A DNA stretch of 26,636 nt from Rhodospirillales bacterium (lineage in GTDB: Bacteria > Pseudomonadota > Alphaproteobacteria > Rhodospirillales > JABHCV01). The notes beneath the pieces were generated by a model. The model searched no databases, was not told where the DNA came from, and was given only the letters and a program-made list of their open reading frames with translations. The translations under genes and the position numbers were made by a program. This document shows, piece by piece, positions 16,818 through 23,985 of this stretch. The stretch is from contig JADHSW010000011.1 in assembly GCA_016776705.1 (NCBI GenBank), positions 1-26,636 of the forward strand. The letters are read 5' to 3'. How positions within the stretch are numbered: position 1 is the stretch's first letter; the number at the start of each line of letters is the position of its first letter.

Positions 16818-17669
16818 TTAAAGTTCGTCTTTCGTTGCTGGCCGTCGGGGCTGCATTTCGGCAATTGCCTGGCCCAGACTGACAACCAGGCTTTGGGCCA
16901 GACAAAGCGGGGCAACCAGCGTTCTGAATGTTTGGTCCTGTGCCTCGGCAATTTCAAAGCTGACAGCACTCGGCTCTGCAAGGGGGCTTAAGGGGCTATC
17001 GGTTATGGAAATAACCTGCACCCCCTGTCCGGCCAGATCGGTAACAACCGAATTGACGACAGGCGTGTAAGGGGAAAAACTGATGGCGATAACGGCGTCG
17101 CTGGGCCCGGCTATACCAAGCTGGTACTTTAACATTCCCCCGGCACCGTCAGCCAGGAAGCAACGAATTTCAAGGCGTGACAGTGCGTAGTGCAGGTATT
17201 GGGCAACGGCAAAAGAGCGCCCCTGGCCAAACAGGTGAATATCGCGGGCGCCTTTTAAAATGCCCACCGCCTGTTCCAGCTTGTCAGAAGGCGTATTCAG
17301 GCGCAGGTGATCAAGGGCGTCCATACCAGCTTCACAAAATTCGTTGAGCCTTGATCCGGCACTTTCGGGGCCTTCGCTCCGGAATGATTTGATCCGTTCG
17401 CGGTAGCTTGATGTATCTTCCATCAGGCGGTTTCGGCAAATTTGTTGCAGATCGCTAAACCCGTCGTAGCCGATGGCCTTGGCGAAACGGATAATGGTCG
17501 AGGGCTGAACATCGGCACGCTGGGCAACCGTGGTCACGGTTTCCAGGGCCAGAATGTCTGAATTGTCCAATGCAAAACGCCCGAACTTTTTTAATTGCCG
17601 GGGCAGGGCATTATATCTGGCGGTAATGACCGCCTTCAGATCGTTGTATGTTGCCGGAATTTGATCCAC
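16818..17669 (-). CDS. RpiR/MurR-family regulator of the iol unit (IolR candidate)
   Basis: This 283-residue protein has an N-terminal RpiR helix-turn-helix (about 10-85; core ADVQPSTIIRFAKAIGYDGFSD) and a C-terminal SIS phosphosugar-binding domain (about 130-265) with HLFGQGRSFAVAQYL and ISFSPYTP segments. It heads the minus-strand unit and is one base from iolC, so it very likely controls inositol genes. RpiR-type IolR proteins repress iol genes in rhizobia and respond to pathway intermediates. The intergenic palindrome at 17769-17788 is its best target. It is related to the divergent regulator at 17873, although neither can be assigned to a specific operator from sequence. The ATG is followed by DQIPATYNDLKAV; no strong ribosome site was seen. 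Confidence 0.93.
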   Translation of the reverse strand: MDQIPATYNDLKAVITARYNALPRQLKKFGRFALDNSDILALETVTTVAQRADVQPSTIIRFAKAIGYDGFSDLQQICRNRLMEDTSSYRERIKSFRSEGPESAGSRLNEFCEAGMDALDHLRLNTPSDKLEQAVGILKGARDIHLFGQGRSFAVAQYLHYALSRLEIRCFLADGAGGMLKYQLGIAGPSDAVIAISFSPYTPVVNSVVTDLAGQGVQVISITDSPLSPLAEPSAVSFEIAEAQDQTFRTLVAPLCLAQSLVVSLGQAIAEMQPRRPATKDEL

Positions 17670-17872
17670 AATTCTTGTCCACTTAAGAGATTAATTCAAT
17701 TCGATGAATCGCATATGAACAGAATTTTCTATTTTTAGCAATAATGAAATTTTCTTTTTATAATTATCAATAGAAAATATATTCTATTTTAAGTCCATGT
17801 GGTTTATGATCTGCCTGTTGCGTATCTGTCGTAACGGTTTTGTAATTCAAGAACATTTCAGGGAGACAGACC
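17670..17872. promoter_or_regulatory. Divergent regulatory gap between two rpiR-type genes
   Basis: This 203-base AT-rich gap holds the best dyad of the window (17769-17788) and a second AATAGAAAAT copy on the minus strand (ATTTTCTATT, 17724-17733). A plus-strand -10 candidate TATGAT is at 17805-17810; its -35 region falls in the right arm of the dyad, so binding there should block transcription. On the minus strand, TTGATA (complement of 17763-17768) with an 18-bp spacer to CATTAT is a weak promoter candidate for the iol unit. AGGGAG precedes the GTG start at 17873. Confidence 0.6.
17769..17788 (+). promoter_or_regulatory. RpiR-type operator: 7-bp inverted repeat, 6-bp spacer
   Basis: AATAGAA-N6-TTCTATT is a perfect 7-bp inverted repeat with spacer AATATA. 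Its core TAGAAAATATATTC is nearly identical to the elements at 18850 and (inverted) 1449. It lies between divergent regulator genes and overlaps the expected -35 region for the plus-strand gene. It fits the GAA-N6-TTC layout recalled for rhizobial IolR. Confidence 0.65.
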
Positions 17873-18706
17873 GTGTCTGAAACTGTCGAATCATTTGATC
17901 AACTTCGTATGCGTTTTCATGAAAAGTACGAAGAATTAAGTCCGCAGTTAAAAAAAATCGCCCAGTTTGCCCTTGATGATCCGAATCGGTTTGCCCTGGA
18001 ACGGGTGGTGGTTATTTCGGCGGAAATCGGGATCCAGCCATCGGCGCTTATTCGCTTCGCCAAATCTTTTGGATATTCCGGCTTTTCCGATCTACAACGG
18101 GTTTTTAAGCTGCGACTGATCGAAGGATCGGCCAGTTTTCGCGAACGCATCTACAACCAACACGAAGAAATGGAAGATGCCGCACGGGAGAATCCGGTTT
18201 CCTTGCTGCGGGAATTTTCTGATGCGTCAAACAAATCCCTGAGATGGCTGGAAGAGGACATCACTGACGCCCAATTGCAACAAGCCGTTGAAACTATTGA
18301 CAATGCCAGGCATATATACGTCCTTGGCCAGCGTCGTGCCTTCCCCGTTGCCAGCTATATTTCTTACGGACTGACCCGCCTGGAATACCCGTGTCAGCTT
18401 CTTGACGGGGTTGGCGGCATGGCCCCGCAACAAGCATCAACCATGACAAACGCCGATTTACTGATCACCGTCAGTTATGCCGAATACGCAAAAGAAGTTG
18501 TCGAGATTGTCAAGGATGTGCACATCAGGGGGATTCCTGTACTGGCCATTACCGATAATCTTTCCAGCCCGCTGGCAACCTATTCCAGGCAGTCTTTCTG
18601 TGTTCGTGAATCCGATGTTCACCGATTCCGCCCGCTGACCGGATCTATGGTGCTGGCGCAAACCCTGATTTTGACTTTGGGTTATTTTCGCGACGGTAAC
18701 CAGTAG
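17873..18706 (+). CDS. Second RpiR/MurR-family transcriptional regulator
   Basis: This 277-residue protein has an RpiR helix-turn-helix in residues 10-85 (core IGIQPSALIRFAKSFGYSGFSD) and a SIS domain at about 130-265 with HIYVLGQRRAFPVASYI and ITVSYAEYAKEVV. It resembles the divergent regulator closely along its length (for example IRFAK-x-x-GY-x-GFSDLQ in both), so the pair probably arose by duplication. The start is GTG, with AGGGAG seven to twelve bases upstream. It lies upstream of the dehydrogenase/HAAT transporter unit and is the best candidate regulator of it, but it could also co-regulate the iol genes. The SIS domain suggests a phosphorylated sugar-like effector. It has its own 179-base gap before the next gene. 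Confidence 0.93.
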   Translation: MSETVESFDQLRMRFHEKYEELSPQLKKIAQFALDDPNRFALERVVVISAEIGIQPSALIRFAKSFGYSGFSDLQRVFKLRLIEGSASFRERIYNQHEEMEDAARENPVSLLREFSDASNKSLRWLEEDITDAQLQQAVETIDNARHIYVLGQRRAFPVASYISYGLTRLEYPCQLLDGVGGMAPQQASTMTNADLLITVSYAEYAKEVVEIVKDVHIRGIPVLAITDNLSSPLATYSRQSFCVRESDVHRFRPLTGSMVLAQTLILTLGYFRDGNQ

Positions 18707-18759
18707 GGACTTCCGAAAGATTTCCAGCCCCAAAGACCGGTAAGAATCTGCGTCGTGGA

Positions 18760-18779
18760 TTCCCGATAGGGAAAATTTT
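18760..18779 (+). terminator. Weak intrinsic terminator candidate after rpiR2
   Basis: TTCCC-GATA-GGGAA forms a 5-bp stem with a four-base loop, followed by AATTTT. It lies about 55 bases after the regulator's stop and before the next promoter. The stem is short, so termination is uncertain. Confidence 0.3.
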
Positions 18780-18813
18780 GCATAAAGTAATTTTAGAAAT
18801 ATTTTTTCATTTC

Positions 18814-18843
18814 TTGACATAAAACGAATTTTCGTTCTATATC
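18814..18843 (+). promoter_or_regulatory. Candidate promoter of the dehydrogenase/HAAT unit
   Basis: A perfect TTGACA at 18814-18819 is followed after 18 bp by TATATC at 18838-18843 (four of six). The spacer contains the perfect palindrome AACGAA-TT-TTCGTT (18823-18836), and the TAGAAAATAATTTC element begins seven bases downstream of the -10. This placement suggests repression at the core promoter. The next gene starts at 18886. Confidence 0.55.
18823..18836. promoter_or_regulatory. 14-bp palindrome in the promoter spacer
   Basis: AACGAATTTTCGTT is a perfect dyad between the -35 and -10 boxes. It differs from the TAGAAAATA elements and may be the site of a different dimer, or a variant half-site pair (GAA-N2-TTC). 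No regulator can be assigned from sequence. Confidence 0.4.
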
Positions 18844-18849
18844 GAAAAA

Positions 18850-18863
18850 TAGAAAATAATTTC
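18850..18863 (+). promoter_or_regulatory. RpiR-type operator-like element
   Basis: TAGAAAATAATTTC shares 11 consecutive bases (AATAGAAAATA, from 18848) with the dyad at 17769 and keeps the GAA-N6-TTC layout. It lies just downstream of the predicted -10 box of the dehydrogenase/HAAT unit, where a bound repressor would block initiation. Confidence 0.55.
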
Positions 18864-18885
18864 AAGTAAAATCTTGGAGGTAATC

Positions 18886-19788
18886 GTGACCCAAAAAATA
18901 GGCTTTATCGGCGTTGGTATGATGGGCCACGGCATGATCAAAAATCTTCTTGAAAAGGGTTATGACGTTGTTGCCATGGCGCATCGAAATCGCGCCCCGC
19001 TGGAAGACCTCATCACCAAGGGCGCAACCGAAGCTGCCACTCCAAAAGCCATCGCCGAGGCATCAGATGTTCTTATTCTTTGTGTTACCGGCTCGCCGCA
19101 GGTTGAAGCTGTGGCATACGGTGAGAACGGATTTCTTGAAGGTGTCAGCGATGGCATGATCGTCATCGACTGTTCTACCGGTGCTCCCGGTACTGTCGAA
19201 AAAGTTGCCGCTGATCTTGCCGCCAAAGGTGCCGTGATGGCCGATGCACCATTGGCCCGCACCCCTATTGAAGCCGAGGCCGGTAAATTGAACACAATGG
19301 TCGGAGCTTCAGATGAAGTCTTTGCCGCCATTGAGCCCATCTTGCAAACATTCTGCGAAAATATTTTCCACATGGGTCCGGTTGGTAGTGGATCACGCAT
19401 GAAGCTGATCAATAACCTGATCACCATGGGCCAAGCCACCCTGATCGCCGAAGCGCTTTGTGCCTGCGAAGCAACGGGCGTTGACTTGCAACGCTTCCGC
19501 GAGGTCATTAGCGCCGGTGGCGGTAATAGTGGAATATTCCAGATGATCGTGCCCGGCATCCTTGATGAGGGTGACTTTGAAGGTATGAAATTCAGTATTG
19601 CCAATGCCACGAAAGACCTGCGCTACCTCAATAGCATGCTGGCGGACGCGGGCATCGTATCGCCAATGGGCAATGCCACCCACAACGCATTTGTGCAGGC
19701 CGGAAAAGCTGGCTTCGCCGACGGTTTGGTCGGTCACCTGGTGAAAGCACAATCTGAAATGAACAAGGTAAATATCGGAAAATGTTAA
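18886..19788 (+). CDS. Beta-hydroxyacid dehydrogenase (HIBADH/6PGDH-like)
   Basis: This 300-residue enzyme belongs to the 3-hydroxyisobutyrate dehydrogenase/tartronate semialdehyde reductase family, NAD(P)-dependent. The Rossmann motif is GFIGVGMMGHGM (6-17), the substrate segment is IDCSTGAPG (94-102), and catalytic K173 lies in GSGSRMKLINN. The usual DAPVSGG is DAPLART (120-126), so the substrate pocket may be changed. Start GTG at 18886 is chosen because GGAGG lies five bases upstream; a TTG at 18874 would put the ribosome site inside the gene. It is first after the promoter and is followed by an HAAT binding protein, so it probably acts on the imported compound or its product. Exact substrate unknown. 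Confidence 0.9.
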   Translation: MTQKIGFIGVGMMGHGMIKNLLEKGYDVVAMAHRNRAPLEDLITKGATEAATPKAIAEASDVLILCVTGSPQVEAVAYGENGFLEGVSDGMIVIDCSTGAPGTVEKVAADLAAKGAVMADAPLARTPIEAEAGKLNTMVGASDEVFAAIEPILQTFCENIFHMGPVGSGSRMKLINNLITMGQATLIAEALCACEATGVDLQRFREVISAGGGNSGIFQMIVPGILDEGDFEGMKFSIANATKDLRYLNSMLADAGIVSPMGNATHNAFVQAGKAGFADGLVGHLVKAQSEMNKVNIGKC

Positions 19789-19891
19789 CTGACGAGATTT
19801 GATTTAGCCCCAGCCCGGGCTGTGTCACAAAAATAATAAATCAGAAAATCTGAAAAAGCTTTACGTTAAACAACATAGGATGGAGACGAAA

Positions 19892-21154
19892 ATGAGAAAT
19901 TTTACATCTAAACTTATGACAGGTGCTGCGACCTTTGCCGTCGTAGCTGCAATTGCCACCGGCAGTGTTCCTGCTACAGCAAAACCTTTACTGATTGGCC
20001 TGACGTCTGATGCCAGTGGACAGTATGCCAACTCTGGTGCTTCTGACCGTCGTGGCATGCTAATGGCGATTGAGGAATTCAACGCCAAAGGCGGTGTTAT
20101 GGGTCGTGAAATCAAAACGATCCACATCGATACCGAAACCACGCCGGCTACCGGCTCACGCGTTGCTGAGCGCATGATCACCCGCGAAAAAGTTGGCTTC
20201 ATGATTGGCGCTGTCAGTTCCGGCGTTGCCAACGCTATTTCGCAGGTTGCGCAAAAGTACGGCGTTGTTTACCTGAACACCAACTCCAGCTCGCCCACGG
20301 AATCCGGCAAAAATTGCCACCGGGTCAAGTTTGTTTGGGACGGCAATGGCAAGAACTTTGCCCAGGCTGCTGTTCAAAATGCTGTCAACAAATATGGTAA
20401 AAAATGGCTGCTGATGACCAATGATTACGTTTGGGGTCACAATACGTCCAAGGCGACCCGCCAGTTGGCCGAAGCTGCCGGTGCCAAAATCATTGATGAA
20501 ATCATGATCCCCCAGGGAACCCGTGATTTTAGCTCGGCATTGCTAAAAATCCAGCAGGCTTCCCCGAAAGTTATTGCCGCTGCCGTTGGTGGTGATGACC
20601 AGAAGGCTATGCGCACCCAGATTTCCCAGCTAGACATGGGCGCAAAATATGCCTGGATCAACAATCAACAGGACTGGCCTGATGTTTATGGTCTGCCTGC
20701 CAAGAACCTGTTCGGTGTTTTCGGCACAACCTGGTACTACAAGTTTGATCTGCCTGGCGTTGAGGAATTTAACGCCAAGTACGCCAAGATGTATCCGGAC
20801 ACCAAAATGAAGGTTCCCGGCAACGTCTTTTTCAATGGTTACTGGGCGACACGTTCGCTTCTTGAAGCTATCGAAGCCGCTGGCACCACAGAAAACCATG
20901 CTGTTATCAAGCAGCTTGAAAATCTGCGGATCCCGGCCGCCACCCGTATGCAGCACGACGATGCCTTCATGAACCCGAATACCCATCAGATGCAGCAGAC
21001 CATATATTTGGCAACCGCCAATCTGGCCAGCAAGGATAAGGACGACATGTTCCAGATCGTTGCTCACGCCTCTCCAGCTGCGGTCAATGACGCCTCTTCC
21101 AACGAGACATGCAAGTTGGAATCAATGGCTGATACGCCGAAGTACACTCCCTGA
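19892..21154 (+). CDS. HAAT-family (Leu/Ile/Val-type) substrate-binding protein
   Basis: This 420-residue periplasmic protein has a Sec signal peptide (residues 1-30, ending ATA before K31) and a type I periplasmic binding fold of the Peripla_BP_6 class (IGLTSDASGQYANSGASDRRGMLMAIEEFNAKGG). ATG at 19892 is chosen because GGAG sits six bases upstream; an ATG at 19880 has no ribosome site. Despite the family name, such proteins bind many ligands, including amides, aromatic acids and polyols. The neighbouring dehydrogenases suggest a hydroxylated carbon source. The strong terminator right after it should make the binding protein more abundant than the membrane subunits. Two cysteines (KNCHR and ETCKL) could form a disulfide. 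Confidence 0.92.
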   Translation: MRNFTSKLMTGAATFAVVAAIATGSVPATAKPLLIGLTSDASGQYANSGASDRRGMLMAIEEFNAKGGVMGREIKTIHIDTETTPATGSRVAERMITREKVGFMIGAVSSGVANAISQVAQKYGVVYLNTNSSSPTESGKNCHRVKFVWDGNGKNFAQAAVQNAVNKYGKKWLLMTNDYVWGHNTSKATRQLAEAAGAKIIDEIMIPQGTRDFSSALLKIQQASPKVIAAAVGGDDQKAMRTQISQLDMGAKYAWINNQQDWPDVYGLPAKNLFGVFGTTWYYKFDLPGVEEFNAKYAKMYPDTKMKVPGNVFFNGYWATRSLLEAIEAAGTTENHAVIKQLENLRIPAATRMQHDDAFMNPNTHQMQQTIYLATANLASKDKDDMFQIVAHASPAAVNDASSNETCKLESMADTPKYTP

Positions 21155-21166
21155 TACTTCTCACTC

Positions 21167-21205
21167 CCCGCGTTGGCGTTTATGCGTCAGCGCGGGAATT
21201 TTTTT
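21167..21205 (+). terminator. Strong intrinsic terminator inside the HAAT operon
   Basis: Arms 21167-21178 (CCCGCGTTGGCG) and 21185-21196 (CGTCAGCGCGGG) form a 12-bp stem with two G-U pairs and a six-base loop. Two As and then seven Ts follow (21199-21205). It sits 12 bases after the binding-protein stop and before the permease gene, so partial read-through probably sets the ratio of binding protein to transporter. Confidence 0.88.
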
Positions 21206-21275
21206 CAAAATTTTAAATTTTCCAATTTTTCATTTTTAATAATTTTTATTTCACGGCAAAAAATAGCATCAGATT
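21206..21275. other. AT-rich leader before the first HAAT permease
   Basis: This 70-base AT-rich stretch follows the terminator. It has no clear -35/-10 pair and no good ribosome site for the ATG at 21276, so permease expression may rely on terminator read-through or a poor promoter. Confidence 0.4.
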
Positions 21276-22205
21276 ATGGACGTCATTCTCAACCTATTGC
21301 CCCATCTCGTAAACGGCCTGGCCCTTGGCCTTCTGTTTGCCCTGATCGCCTTGGGCTTTATGCTGATTGTCGGCGTTATGGAACTGATTAACCTGGCCCA
21401 TGGCTCATTGTTTGCCCTTGGTGCCTATTTCGCCATGTCGATTATTGATCCAAATCTCTCTTATTTTGGATCCTTTGGTGACTGGTATTCAGCCTTGCCT
21501 TTGGCCTTGCGCTATGTGGTTGCCCTTGCATTGGCCCCCGCCCTTGTCGCCCTGGTTGGCATGGGGTTGGAAATCTGCATGCGCCGGACCTATGGCAAAA
21601 AGGCCGAATACGGTTTGCTACTGACATACGGCGCGGCGCTTGTCATTGAAGAAACCATTCGTATTACCTGGGGATCGGCGGAACAGGTTATGCCTATTCC
21701 TGATGCCGTCAGTGGCGCCTTTTTTGCCGGGGGCATGATTTATTCGAATTACCGTTTCTATGCCGCCTTCTTTGCCCTGTTCATGATTATTGTGGTTTGG
21801 TTGTTTCTGGAAAAAACGCCCTATGGCGCGACAATCAAAGCCGGTGCCCATGATAGCGAGATGGTCCGCGCCCTTGGGGTCAACCTGACACGGTTAAGGC
21901 TTCTGGTTTTTGGCCTGGGTGCGTCCCTTTCGGGCATCGCCGGAATTATTCTGACCCCGATCTGGGGCTTGCGCCCCCATGTTGGTGTCGACGTGGTTAT
22001 CCCGGCATTTCTAATCATCGTTGTCGGCGGCATTGGTAGTTTTTGGGGGGCCGTCATTGCCGGTGTTATGGTCGGATTGGTCGTTGCCTTTTCCGGAGCC
22101 TATGTTTCGGAATGGTCAATGATGTCCATGTACTTGTTGTTGATTGTTGTTGTCACATTCCGCACCCGCGGTTTGTTCGGCAAGAAAAGTGCATTGGAAA
22201 ACTAA
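21276..22205 (+). CDS. HAAT ABC importer permease (LivH-like)
   Basis: This 309-residue inner-membrane protein has about eight hydrophobic segments. Typical LivH features are LALGLLFALIALGFMLIVGVMELINLAHG near the start (written here only as its hallmark: GLxFALxALGFML followed by NLAHGS), the cytoplasmic TPYGATIKAGAHDSEMVRALGVN loop and the IIVVGGIGSFWGAVIAG segment. It pairs with the next permease. The start has no strong Shine-Dalgarno sequence, unusual among its neighbours. It lies after a strong terminator. Confidence 0.92.
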   Translation: MDVILNLLPHLVNGLALGLLFALIALGFMLIVGVMELINLAHGSLFALGAYFAMSIIDPNLSYFGSFGDWYSALPLALRYVVALALAPALVALVGMGLEICMRRTYGKKAEYGLLLTYGAALVIEETIRITWGSAEQVMPIPDAVSGAFFAGGMIYSNYRFYAAFFALFMIIVVWLFLEKTPYGATIKAGAHDSEMVRALGVNLTRLRLLVFGLGASLSGIAGIILTPIWGLRPHVGVDVVIPAFLIIVVGGIGSFWGAVIAGVMVGLVVAFSGAYVSEWSMMSMYLLLIVVVTFRTRGLFGKKSALEN

Positions 22206-22207
22206 TC

Positions 22208-23239
22208 ATGAAATCCCCTTTTGCCATTTCCACCCCTGTTTTCACCAGGCCTATGCTTTTGATGTTTGTTGTGTTGGGTACGTTCCCGCTGTGGGGGACA
22301 TCGGTTGGTTTGTATAATTACCTTGGCGTTGAAATCATCATCTGGATCATTTACGCGCTGGGCTTCAACCTGTTACTTGGATATACAGGCCTGCCGTCAT
22401 TCGGACACGGTGCTTACTTCGGTATTGGTGCCTATGCTTATTCCCTTTGCCAGTTAAATGTTTTCGAAAGCGTCTGGGCCGGTATTTTGCTTGGTGCCTT
22501 TGCCGGCGGCGTTGCCGCGGGCCTGGCAGCCTGTTTCCTGTCTCACAGACGGGGCATTTATTTTGCCCTGATGACCATCGCTTTCGGTCAGGTGTTCTGG
22601 TTTATTGCCATCAAATGGCACACCCTGACGGGGGGTGAAGATGGCCTTTTGAATGTTTATCGCGGCACGCTTTCCCTGGGGCCTGTAGATGTTAGCCTGA
22701 AAAGCAACGAGGCCCTTTTTTACTTCGCCTTCGCGGTGCTGGTGGTTATCACCTTGCTCTTGTGGCGCATTGTCCATTCACCTTATGGCAAGGCCCTGCA
22801 AGCCATTCGTATGAGCGAGATGCGGGCCGGCTTTGTTGGCTATAATGTCTGGCTGATGAAATGGTCTGTCTTTACGCTTTCAGGCGTCATCGCCGGATTG
22901 GCCGGGAGCATTTTTGCCATTGCCCAGGAAAGCGCCTATCCGGATGTCATGAGCCTGCATGCCTCTGGTTTTATTGTCATGATGACCTTGATTGGTGGCG
23001 GCTTTGTCAGTTTCTGGGGGCCGGTCATTGGCGCTATTATTTTCTTTGTCGCACGGGATTTCCTGGGCTCACTCACAGAAACATGGTTGTTGTGGTACGG
23101 GTTGATGTTCATGGCAGTCATGTTGTTCAAGCCCGAAGGCATAGCCGGTGTATGGCAAGATTTCATGAAAAAACAAAAAGCAAAATCGGCTGCAACTCCC
23201 ACGTCCCAAACACCCAAAAATTCTGTGGCGGGAGAATAG
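22208..23239 (+). CDS. HAAT ABC importer permease (LivM-like)
   Basis: This 343-residue inner-membrane protein has roughly nine hydrophobic segments. LivM-like landmarks are FNLLLGYTGLPSFGHGAYFGIGAY, the SPYGKALQAIRMSEMRAGFVGYN cytoplasmic loop and MMTLIGGGFVSFWGPVIGA. ATG at 22208 lies two bases after the LivH-like stop and begins a sensible N-terminus; a longer open frame to 22043 merely overlaps the previous gene. The C-terminus is a polar lysine- and threonine-rich tail of about 25 residues. Confidence 0.93.
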   Translation: MKSPFAISTPVFTRPMLLMFVVLGTFPLWGTSVGLYNYLGVEIIIWIIYALGFNLLLGYTGLPSFGHGAYFGIGAYAYSLCQLNVFESVWAGILLGAFAGGVAAGLAACFLSHRRGIYFALMTIAFGQVFWFIAIKWHTLTGGEDGLLNVYRGTLSLGPVDVSLKSNEALFYFAFAVLVVITLLLWRIVHSPYGKALQAIRMSEMRAGFVGYNVWLMKWSVFTLSGVIAGLAGSIFAIAQESAYPDVMSLHASGFIVMMTLIGGGFVSFWGPVIGAIIFFVARDFLGSLTETWLLWYGLMFMAVMLFKPEGIAGVWQDFMKKQKAKSAATPTSQTPKNSVAGE

Positions 23240-23241
23240 TC

Positions 23242-23985
23242 ATGGCATTTTTTGAAGCAAAACATTTGCAAAAACGCTTTGGCGATCAGGTCGTTCTTGA
23301 AGACATCACGCTGTCTTTTGAAGCGGGACAACTGAGCGGCATTATGGGGCCTAACGGGGCTGGAAAATCGACCTGCTTTAATGTTCTGACCGGCCAGTAC
23401 AAGCCCGATGGCGGCACCGTCCACTTTGACGGACAGGACATTACCGGCCTTCCACCGCGTAAAATTTCAGGAATGGGCATCGCCCGATCATTTCAGATCA
23501 TGACCCTGTTTGATGAATTTTCCGCCATAGACAATATCATGATTGCCCTGCGCAATACGGTTACCCGCGCCTTCAATCCGCTTTATGATTTACCCGGTGA
23601 TACAACCACCATGGACAGGGCCGCTGATGTCCTTGCAAAGGTTGGCTTAAAGGGGCGTGAACTTGAACAGGCAATTAACCTGCCTTACGGAGAGCGCCGG
23701 GCCCTGGAAATTGGCGTTGCACTGGCGTCAGAACCAAGACTGCTTTTTCTCGATGAACCGACACAAGGCCTTGGCGTCGATGGCACCGCCCGTCTGGCCG
23801 ACCTGATCCTCGAACTAAAAGAAACTTATTCGATTGTCATTATCGAGCACGACATGAAGTTTTTGTTTCGTCTGGCTGACAAAATTTCCGTCATTCACTG
23901 GGGCCAGGTTATCACCGAAGGGTCTCCCGAAGATTTGCGCGCCAATGAATGGGTGCAGGCTTCTCAGCTGGGAGAGGTCGCGTAA
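23242..23985 (+). CDS. HAAT ABC importer ATPase (LivG-like)
   Basis: This 247-residue ATPase has Walker A GPNGAGKS, the LivG-type Q-loop IARSFQIMTLF, signature LPYGERR (a common LivG variant of LSGGQ), Walker B LLFLDE and an intact switch histidine (IIEHDM). ATG at 23242 is chosen because GGGAG lies about seven bases upstream; a longer open frame reaches back inside the permease gene. The 5' end follows the permease stop by two bases and the 3' end abuts the LivF-like start. It drives transport together with the LivF-like subunit. Confidence 0.94.
   Translation: MAFFEAKHLQKRFGDQVVLEDITLSFEAGQLSGIMGPNGAGKSTCFNVLTGQYKPDGGTVHFDGQDITGLPPRKISGMGIARSFQIMTLFDEFSAIDNIMIALRNTVTRAFNPLYDLPGDTTTMDRAADVLAKVGLKGRELEQAINLPYGERRALEIGVALASEPRLLFLDEPTQGLGVDGTARLADLILELKETYSIVIIEHDMKFLFRLADKISVIHWGQVITEGSPEDLRANEWVQASQLGEVA

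Noticed and set aside
14891..16981. A longer reading frame for iolC (696 residues)
   Set aside because: The first 55 residues overlap the RpiR-type gene and look like a frame shadow. The kinase domain starts at the ATG at 16816, one base after the regulator's stop.
18874..18885. TTG start for the beta-hydroxyacid dehydrogenase
   Set aside because: The GGAGG ribosome site would lie within the gene; GTG 18886 is five bases after it and gives the standard N-terminus.
19806..19822. Hairpin around the palindrome CAGCCCGGGCTG between the dehydrogenase and binding-protein genes
   Set aside because: At most five stem pairs and no T-tract follow, so it is not supported as a terminator; a processing hairpin is possible but unproven.
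22043..22207. N-terminal extension of the LivM-like permease
   Set aside because: It lies fully inside the LivH-like gene, is cysteine- and arginine-rich rather than membrane-like, and ATG 22208 has the right context.
22861..23241. N-terminal extension of the LivG-like ATPase
   Set aside because: It overlaps the LivM-like gene in another frame. ATG 23242 has a good ribosome site and the usual LivG N-terminus.
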